Positions 1 through 6,367 of a DNA stretch of 8,632 bases are shown in pieces. The translations under genes were made by a program, and so were the position numbers. The first letter of the stretch is position 1, and each line of letters starts with the position of its first letter. Below the pieces are notes generated by a model. That model was not told where the DNA came from and did no database searches. It was given only the letters and a program-made list of their open reading frames with translations. The stretch spans positions 1 through 8,632 of the forward strand of contig CAZMXI010000195.1 of NCBI GenBank assembly GCA_964570205.1, in the 5' to 3' direction. Source of the DNA: CAZMXI01 sp964570205. GTDB taxonomy: Bacteria; Planctomycetota; Phycisphaerae; Tepidisphaerales; Tepidisphaeraceae.

Positions 1-218
1 GGTCTACCAGGGTGGGGGCCATGTGCGCTAAGAGCCAGAGGCTGGCCAGCAAGGTCGAGGCGACCGGCGGCTGGGAAGACTTCAAGACGATCAAGGTTGG
101 CACGATCAGGATCGCCAGGGGCGGCTCGGTGAACATTGCCTTCAAGCCGACGAGCAAGCCGCAGGCGGCCGAGGGCGTGATCAACATCCGCTCGCTGACG
201 CTCAAGCCGGCGAAGTGA
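1..218 (+). CDS. C-terminal fragment of a protein ending in a carbohydrate-binding-like beta module (5' partial)
   Basis: The frame is open from base 3 to the TGA at 216-218, giving about 71 residues with the start outside the window. The GTG at 12 is probably an internal valine, since the frame continues upstream without a stop and the chain has no start-like N-terminus. Visible are short alternating hydrophobic strands and the pattern TGGWEDFKT, then VGTIRI, GGSVNIAFKPTSKP and finally INIRSLTLKP. This order (G-W-x-x-F-x-T, a short strand, a glycine turn, a long strand, a closing N-x-R-S-L-T-L-x-P strand) resembles, from memory, the last strands of CBM6/35-like galactose-binding beta-sandwich modules at the ends of secreted planctomycete and verrucomicrobial hydrolases or sulfatases. 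No catalytic part is in view, so the enzyme class is unknown. It converges on the efflux operon with zero spacing and is probably unrelated to metal export. Confidence 0.6.
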   Translation, partial: STRVGAMCAKSQRLASKVEATGGWEDFKTIKVGTIRIARGGSVNIAFKPTSKPQAAEGVINIRSLTLKPAK

Positions 219-3200
219 TCAGGCGGCGGTGATCGCCGCCGGGGACTCGGCTGTGCGATGTGACTGCCGCCGCATGGCGATGCGCTTGGCGAAGTAGAAG
301 ATGATGGGGTAGATCAGCAGTTCCAGGAGGAAGCTGGAAGCCAGCCCGCCGATCATGGGTGCGGCGAGCCTGCGCATCGTGTCAGCGCCAGCGCCCGATG
401 CCCAGAGCAGGGGCATCAGGCCGATCAGGTCCGTCACGACGGTCATGGTCTTGGGTCGGATACGGCGGACCGCGCCATCGTGCACGGCGTGCCAGAGGTC
501 GTCGGCGTTGCGCATGCGGCCTTCCCGCTGGAACCGGTCATAGCTGTTGTCGAGGTAGAGCAGCATAACCATGCCGGTCTCGGCATCCAGGCCCGCCAGG
601 CCGATCAGCCCGACCCAGACCGCCAGGGAGAGGTTGTAGTCCAGCAGGTACAGCAGCCAGATGGCGCCGATCAGGCTGAAAGGCACCGCCAGCAGGATGA
701 TCGCCACGCGCAGCCAGCTTCCGGTCGCCAGGTAGAGCAACACGACGATGATCGCGCCGGCGAGGGGTATCGCCACCATCAGCTTCGCCCTGGCGGCCTG
801 CATGTATTCATACTGCCCGGACCAGACGATGGTGTATCCCGGCGGCAGCTTGATTTGCCGCGTCACAGCGCGCTGAGCGTTTTTCACATAGGCGCCAACG
901 TCAATCCCGGCGATGTCCACGAACACCCAGCTCGTCAGGCGGGCGTTCTCGCTCTTGACCATCGGCGGCCCCTTCTGAATCTCGATGGAAGCGAGCTGCC
1001 CGAGCGGGATCTGCGCGCCCGATGGTGAAGCCACCAGCGTCTGGCGAAGCGCATCGACGTTGTCGCGCAGCTCGTGGGGATACCGCACGTTCACGGGGTA
1101 GCGCTCCAGGCCCTCGACCGTGGCGGTGACGTTCATGCCACCGAGCGCGGTCATGATCACATCCTGCACGTCCGCCACGCTGATCTGATAGCGCGCGATC
1201 TCGTCGCGGTTGATGCGGATGTTGAGGTAGTTGCCGCCGACGCTCTTCTCGGGGAAGGCGCTGACCGTGTACGCTCCCGTTCCCTCGGCGGTCTTGACCA
1301 CCTGGGCGACCTGGTCGGACAGACCCGCGAGCGTGGCCAGGTCCGGGCCCATGATCTTCACGCCCACCGGCGTCTTGATGCCCGTCGAGAGCATGTCGAT
1401 GCGGGTCTTGATCGGCATCGTCCATGAGTTGGTCAGGCCCGGGATCTGGACCACCTCGTTGAGCCCGGGAACGTGGGTCCCATCGGGCCAGTCATAGCCG
1501 TAGACCAGCTCATCCACGGTGATGGCGCGCGTGCCGGGGAAGATTTTCGCAGGCACGGCCGCGAGCCAGCCGGGCCAGCCGTCGTAAAACCGCGCCACCG
1601 GCACTTGGCGCCACCGGCTCTTGTCGCGGTGGAGGGTGATGGTCGTCTCGACCATGCTGGGCGGGGCGGGGTCGGTTGCGGTCTCGGCCCGGCCGACCTT
1701 CCCGAAGACGCTCTGGACCTCGGGGAAGCGCTTGATCAGCGCATCGGTCTGCTGGAGCAGCTCGCGGGCCTTGCTCACGCTGATGCCGGGGTCGGTCGTG
1801 GGCATGTAGAGCAGGTCGCCCTCTTCCAGCGGCGGCATGAATTCGTTGCCCAACTGGCTGAGCGGCCACCAGGTGGTGGCCAGCAGGAGCACCGCCATGA
1901 CGATCATGGCGCCCTTGAACCGCATCGCCAGCACGAAGAACGGATGGTAGATCCATTGCAGCAGGCGGGAGAGCGGGTTGGCGTTCTCGTGGATGATCTT
2001 TTGCGGCACGAGCGCCATGCCCGCGAAGACCGCCCAGCCGATGGCGATCCAGAGCCGATGATCTTCGAACCGCCCGAGCGGCGCGAACATGATCAGCGCG
2101 GCGGGGACGATCATCGCCGCCAGCGTCAGCGCCAGGTTGGTCCGCCAGCCCCACTGCCTGGGCAGGACCCGGCCGGTGATGAAGTAGACCATCAGCACGG
2201 GCACGACGGTGACGGCCAGGATGGAGGATGCCGCGACGGCGAAGGTCTTGGTGAACGCCAGCGGCTTGAACATGCGGCCGCTCTGCTCGCCGAGTACGAA
2301 GATCGGCAGGAACGAGACGGTGATGATCAGCAGGGAGAAGAAGAGGCTTGGGCCGACTTCCTTGGCGGCCTCCAGGATGATTTCGCTGTGCGGGCGGGGG
2401 ATGGCGGGTCGGCCGGCGGCGGCCGCCTCCCGCAGCCGGTCGTTTTCGCGGTCGAGGTGGATGTGTGCGTTCTCGACCATGACCACGGAGCTGTCCACCA
2501 TGATGCCGATGGCGATGGCGATGCCGCCCAGGCTCATGATGTTGGCGTTGATTCCCAGCAGGTGCATGATGATGAGGCTCACCAGCACGCCCGTGGGAAC
2601 GACGAACACCGCCACCAGCTCGCTTCGCGCGTGCAGCAGGAAGACGATGCAGATCAAACCGACGACGAGCATCTCTTCCAGCAGGGCGCGGTTGAGCGTG
2701 CCGACGGCCCGGTCGATCAGGTCGCTGCGGTCATAGGCCACTTCGATCGCCACGCCGGGCGGCAGGCCTTTTTCCAGCTCGGCGAGCCTGTCTCGCACGC
2801 GGTCGATCGTCGTGCGGGCGTTCTCGCCGAAGCGCATGACCACGATCCCGCCGACGGTCTCGCCTTCGCCGTTCCAATCGGCCACGCCGCGGCGGATTTC
2901 CGGGCCCTCGCGAACCTCGGCCACATCGGAAAGATAGATGGGCGTGCCATCGTCGGTTGCGCCCAGGCCGACCTTGCGCAGCTCCGCCAGGACTCTCTCC
3001 GTTCGAACATTCTCGATGAGCCTGCCGTGCGCCTTGGCTTCGGCGATTTCCTGGTCGGTCAGTGTGCCCAGGTAGCCTATGCCGCGGACCATGTACTCGG
3101 TCTCGCTCATCTCGATGAGCCGACCGCCGACATCGTTGTTGGCCCGCTGCACCGCTTCTCTGACCTTCGCCAGCGAGAACCTGTGCGCCTGGAGCTTCAC

Positions 3201-3944
3201 CGGATCGACGACGACCTGGTACTGCTTGACGAACCCTCCGATGGCGGCCACCTCGCTGACGCCATCCACCGCCGTCAGCTCGTAGCGCAGGTACCAGTCC
3301 TGGAGGCTGCGCAGGTCCGCCAGGTCCAGGTCGCCGTTCTGGAGCGGCTTGCCGTCCAGGGGGCAGGCATCCCGCCCCGTGAAAATGCGATGGCGGACGA
3401 GGCGCTGGGCTGAGTCCTTGCCGGGCGCATCCGCGGGGTCGGCATGCCACTGGCCCGTCTCCGGATCGTGCCAGAGCCCGTTGGGGTGGTCCGGGCAGTA
3501 TTTGCCGGTTGTCAGCACGTACTCATAGACCCAGCCAACGCCGGTGGCGTCGGGCCCGAGCTGGGGGCTGATTCCCGGGGGCAGCTTGCCGGCCACGAAG
3601 TTGAGCTGCTCCAGCACGCGCGACCGCGCCCAGTACATGTCCGTCCCATCCTCGAAGATGATGTAGACGAAGCTGGTGCCGAACATGCTGTAGCCGCGGA
3701 CGACCTTCGCATAAGGGACGGCCAGCAGGGAGGTGGTCAGCGGATACGTGACCTGATCCTCGACGATCTGCGGCGCCTGCCCGGGATACTCGGTGCGGAC
3801 GATCACCTGCACATCCGACAGGTCGGGGATGGCATCCACCGTGATGTTGGACATCGACCACAGCCCCGCCACGACGACAAAAAGCGTCAGCAACAGGACG
3901 ATGGCGCGGTTATGGATGCACCAATGAATGAGTCTGGCGATCAT
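219..3944 (-). CDS. cusA: CusA-type Cu(I)/Ag(I) efflux RND transporter (HME-RND family inner membrane pump)
   Basis: Proton-driven inner membrane pump of the heavy-metal-efflux RND family, 1241 residues against about 1047 for E. coli CusA. The start at 3944 gives a classic N-terminus (MIARLIHWCIHNRAIVLL) behind a purine-rich ribosome site, 20 bases after the adaptor stop. The open frame continues upstream to 4469, but that part only shadows the adaptor gene. TM1 is near residues 13-31, TM2-6 near 419-590, TM7 near 678-697 and TM8-12 near 1055-1219. Aligned by eye to E. coli CusA, the three-methionine site is present (M714, M764, M851 for M573, M623, M672). Relay methionines M470, M482, M489, M585 and M1190 are kept, but V570 replaces M486. 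Proton-relay residues D484, E1122 and K1165 match D405, E939 and K984. This favours Cu(I)/Ag(I) over the Zn/Co/Cd of CzcA. Extra segments lie near residues 145-205 (two Cys-Pro motifs), 294-332, 592-650 (two additional hydrophobic helices) and 782-830. Family assignment is firm; substrate is inferred. Confidence 0.96.
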   Translation of the reverse strand: MIARLIHWCIHNRAIVLLLTLFVVVAGLWSMSNITVDAIPDLSDVQVIVRTEYPGQAPQIVEDQVTYPLTTSLLAVPYAKVVRGYSMFGTSFVYIIFEDGTDMYWARSRVLEQLNFVAGKLPPGISPQLGPDATGVGWVYEYVLTTGKYCPDHPNGLWHDPETGQWHADPADAPGKDSAQRLVRHRIFTGRDACPLDGKPLQNGDLDLADLRSLQDWYLRYELTAVDGVSEVAAIGGFVKQYQVVVDPVKLQAHRFSLAKVREAVQRANNDVGGRLIEMSETEYMVRGIGYLGTLTDQEIAEAKAHGRLIENVRTERVLAELRKVGLGATDDGTPIYLSDVAEVREGPEIRRGVADWNGEGETVGGIVVMRFGENARTTIDRVRDRLAELEKGLPPGVAIEVAYDRSDLIDRAVGTLNRALLEEMLVVGLICIVFLLHARSELVAVFVVPTGVLVSLIIMHLLGINANIMSLGGIAIAIGIMVDSSVVMVENAHIHLDRENDRLREAAAAGRPAIPRPHSEIILEAAKEVGPSLFFSLLIITVSFLPIFVLGEQSGRMFKPLAFTKTFAVAASSILAVTVVPVLMVYFITGRVLPRQWGWRTNLALTLAAMIVPAALIMFAPLGRFEDHRLWIAIGWAVFAGMALVPQKIIHENANPLSRLLQWIYHPFFVLAMRFKGAMIVMAVLLLATTWWPLSQLGNEFMPPLEEGDLLYMPTTDPGISVSKARELLQQTDALIKRFPEVQSVFGKVGRAETATDPAPPSMVETTITLHRDKSRWRQVPVARFYDGWPGWLAAVPAKIFPGTRAITVDELVYGYDWPDGTHVPGLNEVVQIPGLTNSWTMPIKTRIDMLSTGIKTPVGVKIMGPDLATLAGLSDQVAQVVKTAEGTGAYTVSAFPEKSVGGNYLNIRINRDEIARYQISVADVQDVIMTALGGMNVTATVEGLERYPVNVRYPHELRDNVDALRQTLVASPSGAQIPLGQLASIEIQKGPPMVKSENARLTSWVFVDIAGIDVGAYVKNAQRAVTRQIKLPPGYTIVWSGQYEYMQAARAKLMVAIPLAGAIIVVLLYLATGSWLRVAIILLAVPFSLIGAIWLLYLLDYNLSLAVWVGLIGLAGLDAETGMVMLLYLDNSYDRFQREGRMRNADDLWHAVHDGAVRRIRPKTMTVVTDLIGLMPLLWASGAGADTMRRLAAPMIGGLASSFLLELLIYPIIFYFAKRIAMRRQSHRTAESPAAITAA
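224..241. terminator. Possible hairpin at the convergent gene ends
   Basis: An inverted repeat pairs bases 224-229 with 236-241, with a G-T pair extending it and GATC as the loop. It lies just downstream of the rightward gene's stop, inside the last codons of the pump gene. There is no T-run on either strand, so it is not a standard intrinsic terminator; it could also simply reflect Ala/Pro codons. Confidence 0.25.
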
Positions 3945-3949
3945 GGATA

Positions 3950-3960
3950 CCTTCCCCCCT
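3950..3960 (-). promoter_or_regulatory. Ribosome binding site of the cusA gene
   Basis: The 20-base gap between the adaptor stop and the pump start reads, in part, AGGGGGGAAGG on the minus strand and ends 5 bases before the ATG at 3944. This purine-rich tract supports 3944 as the true start and rejects the longer open frame that continues to 4469. Confidence 0.75.
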
Positions 3961-3964
3961 CGCT

Positions 3965-6367
3965 TCACTTGAGCCGGGCTTTGATCGTGCCGCACCGCAG
4001 CATGTAAGGCGCATAGGGGTTGCTGATCTGTTCGGACGCCTGCAGCCAGCCTTTCTTCACCATCGGGCAATAGGCGTGATAGAGGGCCGGCGCCGCGGCA
4101 TCGCCCGGCGGGATCAGCCTGGCCAGCTCCAGCAGTGCATCGGATATCGCCTCGAACCGCCCGCGAATCGCCGCCAGATCCGCGGCTTGGCCCTTGGCGG
4201 CCTCCTCGATCTTCGCGGCCAGCGCGGCGGCGGCCGGGTTGGCCTGCTTCAGAGCGGCGGCGGCCTGACGGATCTCGGCAAGCCGATCGGCAGCGCCTTC
4301 GGTCTTGTCCTGCGTGAGCAACCGCTGGAGGCCCAGGTAAGCCCGCACCATCTGATCGACGTGCTGGAGGCCAGGCGCATCGGCCTTCTGCGTTGTCGGG
4401 CGGGTGGCCGGCGCGGCCGGCGAAGCGGCAGCACCGGTCACGGGCAGGGCGTATCGCTTGTCGAAGCACTCGAGCATGGCCGATCCCATATACGGGTTGC
4501 GCACATCGCCCGCCGGCTGAAGCCAGACGCTGCCGCCCTGGCCCTCCCGGAACATCGGACAGTGCAGCTCCTGCACTTCCTTCCCGTAGGCTGGCGGAAT
4601 GCCGGTCGCCTTCAGCAGCTTGGCCAGGGCGATGCTCAGGTCGGCGAACTTCTGCCTCGCCTGGGGCAGATCGGAGACTCCAATCAACTCCAGCGCCCTG
4701 CCCCGTGCCGCCGCGGCCTCGGTGTGCCTGTGCCAGAAGTGTTCGTCTTCGGCGATCGGCTCCTTGAGCATGGCATCGATGCCGCTCGCCAGCTTCCGCG
4801 CGAGGTCGGTGATCCCGTCGGTCGAGTCGGCCGCCAGCCTGTCGCTGATGGCGAAGTAGCTGTTGAGCGTCACGCCGATCGCCCGCGCAACGCCCTCGGG
4901 CACCTGCTGAAGCTCGCTCTGGCCCGATGTGGCCACGACCGGTTTCTGATCGGCCGCCAGGTCGCCCTTGATCATCCTGGACAGCGATTCGCGGATTTTG
5001 GCCTCGCTGTCCAGCAGGAATTGCCCGCTGACGACCACCATTTCCCCGGGTTTCAGCCCATCGCGGATCTCGACCATGCCATCCCGCGCCTCGATGCCCA
5101 TCTGCACGGTTCGGGGCTCGAATCGCCCCTCGCCGAGGCTGACGAACGCCACCTGGCGCGTTCCGGTGTCGATGATGGCCGAGCGTGGCGCCATCACCCG
5201 CTCATCCGCAAGCTGATTCTTCAATTCGATGTTGGCGAACATGCCCGGCTTGAGCACGCCGTTGGGATTGTCGAACTCCAGGCGCACCTTGACCTCGCGG
5301 GTCTTCTCGTTCAGGTAGGGATAGACATAGATGACCTTGCCCTCGAACGTCTGCCCGGGGATATAGGGCAGCGTCATCGCGGCGGCCTGCCCGGCCTGCA
5401 CATAGGGAAGCTGGTACTCGTAGATCGTCACCATCACCCAGACCTTTGACAGATCGGCGATGCGGAACACCTGCATGCCCGCATCGACCTTCATTCCCTC
5501 GTTGGCGCGCTTTTCGATCACCACGCCGTCGATCCGGCTGCGGATGGCCATCGTCTTCGAGGGCTTGGCATCTTTCTGCAACTGCTCGATCTGCTCCGGA
5601 TCGATGTCGAAGTACAGTAACCTTGTCCGCGAAGACTCCAGCAGGTCGCTGGCTCCTTTGGCGGCGTCCGGCACGAACGCCGCGCCCACCTTGTCGCGGT
5701 TGCGCCAGGCCAGCAGGTATTCCTCCTGCGCGGCGAACAGCTCGGGCGAATACAGCTCGAACAGCGTCTGGCCTTTCTTCACCGGCGCACCCAGGGAATC
5801 GACGTGCAGCTTCTCGATCCAGCCGCCGATCTTCGTGTTCACATCGCGCACGCGGGTCTCGTCGTAGTCCACCGTGCCCACGGTGCGAATCGTCCTCACC
5901 AGCGGCCCAGTGGTCACCTGCCGGATGCGCACGCCGATGTTCTGCGCCACCACGGGGTTGATGCTCACATCGCCGCTGAACTTGGCCGGGTCGATCGGGG
6001 TGAGCTCCATCTCACAGATGGGGCAGAGACCGGGTTTCGGCATGATGACCCACGGATGCATCCCGCAGGAGTAGAACTGGCGCTTGCCGGATGCCTCCGC
6101 GTGCTGATGGCCGGCAACGCTCGCCCATATCCTTCCCCAGCCGCTGGCGATGCGGTCGCCCATGCCCATCCCCAGCCACAGGGCCAGGGCGAAGGTCGCC
6201 AGAACGGCCAGGATAACGGCCGTACTCGGGCCCCGCGGCGGCTTCGGGCTGGGCGGCGGGGCCTCGGAATGTGCGGACCGTGCTTCGGACGGCCGCAACT
6301 CTTCCGGCCGGTTGTCGATCGGGATGCCCTGTCGATTGGCGTCTTCCTTATGCATGGTCAATCCCAT
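3965..6367 (-). CDS. cusB: CusB-type periplasmic adaptor (membrane fusion protein) with N-terminal metal-binding motif and two C-terminal DUF3347-like domains
   Basis: Adaptor joining the RND pump to the outer membrane duct, 800 residues, about twice the usual CusB length. In order: a Pro-rich, probably cytoplasmic tail (1-47); one membrane anchor (about 48-70); a heavy-metal-binding motif (about 98-126) with YSCGMHP and CPICEMELTPID, resembling the Cys/Met/His motif of CusB and CopA-type proteins; a lipoyl half (about 181-210), an alpha hairpin (about 205-265) and the second lipoyl half (about 272-311); a beta-barrel and membrane-proximal region (to about 455); then two helical domains (about 495-640 and 668-795). 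Each of these ends in a C-P-M...W-L-Q...N-P-Y...M-L-x-C signature (C603/C634 and C767/C792) that I recognise as DUF3347-like. The ATG at 6367 has AGGAAGA three bases upstream; the ATG at 6355 is an alternative start. The gene overlaps the preceding one by 10 bases. The appended domains may stand in for the missing CusF chaperone, which is inference. Confidence 0.93.
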   Translation of the reverse strand: MGLTMHKEDANRQGIPIDNRPEELRPSEARSAHSEAPPPSPKPPRGPSTAVILAVLATFALALWLGMGMGDRIASGWGRIWASVAGHQHAEASGKRQFYSCGMHPWVIMPKPGLCPICEMELTPIDPAKFSGDVSINPVVAQNIGVRIRQVTTGPLVRTIRTVGTVDYDETRVRDVNTKIGGWIEKLHVDSLGAPVKKGQTLFELYSPELFAAQEEYLLAWRNRDKVGAAFVPDAAKGASDLLESSRTRLLYFDIDPEQIEQLQKDAKPSKTMAIRSRIDGVVIEKRANEGMKVDAGMQVFRIADLSKVWVMVTIYEYQLPYVQAGQAAAMTLPYIPGQTFEGKVIYVYPYLNEKTREVKVRLEFDNPNGVLKPGMFANIELKNQLADERVMAPRSAIIDTGTRQVAFVSLGEGRFEPRTVQMGIEARDGMVEIRDGLKPGEMVVVSGQFLLDSEAKIRESLSRMIKGDLAADQKPVVATSGQSELQQVPEGVARAIGVTLNSYFAISDRLAADSTDGITDLARKLASGIDAMLKEPIAEDEHFWHRHTEAAAARGRALELIGVSDLPQARQKFADLSIALAKLLKATGIPPAYGKEVQELHCPMFREGQGGSVWLQPAGDVRNPYMGSAMLECFDKRYALPVTGAAASPAAPATRPTTQKADAPGLQHVDQMVRAYLGLQRLLTQDKTEGAADRLAEIRQAAAALKQANPAAAALAAKIEEAAKGQAADLAAIRGRFEAISDALLELARLIPPGDAAAPALYHAYCPMVKKGWLQASEQISNPYAPYMLRCGTIKARLK
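3983..4885 (-). repeat. Tandem DUF3347-like domain duplication at the C-terminus of the adaptor
   Basis: Two diverged copies code for residues about 495-640 (4448-4885) and 668-795 (3983-4366). Each begins with a helix containing a Y-F/L-x-x pattern (LNSYFAISDRLAADS; VRAYLGLQRLLTQDK), continues with Ala-rich helices, and closes with C-P-M, then W-L-Q, N-P-Y and M-L-x-C. A linker rich in Ala, Pro and Thr (about 642-665) separates them. The spacing from first to last cysteine is 31 residues in copy one and 25 in copy two. The similarity is at protein level; I see no long nucleotide identity, so the duplication is old. Confidence 0.75.
5990..6079 (-). other. Heavy-metal-binding motif region of the adaptor
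   Basis: Residues about 97-126 of the adaptor lie just after its membrane anchor and contain C101, M103, H104, M109, C115, C118 and M120 in the order C-G-M-H-P, then C-P-I-C-E-M-E-L. This matches the short heavy-metal-binding domain found in many CusB-like and P-type ATPase proteins. A nearby GHQHAEAS stretch (residues 86-93) adds histidines. It probably captures periplasmic metal for the pump. Confidence 0.8.

Noticed and set aside
1473..3413. A 646-codon open frame on the plus strand, antisense to cusA
   Set aside because: The product is dominated by Asp, His, Arg, Gln and Gly with no recognisable domain, as expected from the reverse of GC-rich codons. The opposite strand codes for a clear RND pump.
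3945..4469. Upstream extension of the cusA open frame by 175 codons, overlapping the adaptor gene
   Set aside because: The extension is Arg/Gly/Ala-rich with no family similarity, overlaps the well-supported DUF3347-like domains of the adaptor in another frame, and a good start with a ribosome site exists at 3944.
4076..5449. A 457-codon plus-strand open frame antisense to the adaptor gene
   Set aside because: Same low-complexity Arg/His/Leu/Gly composition, no motif and no upstream signals; explained as a shadow of the adaptor gene.
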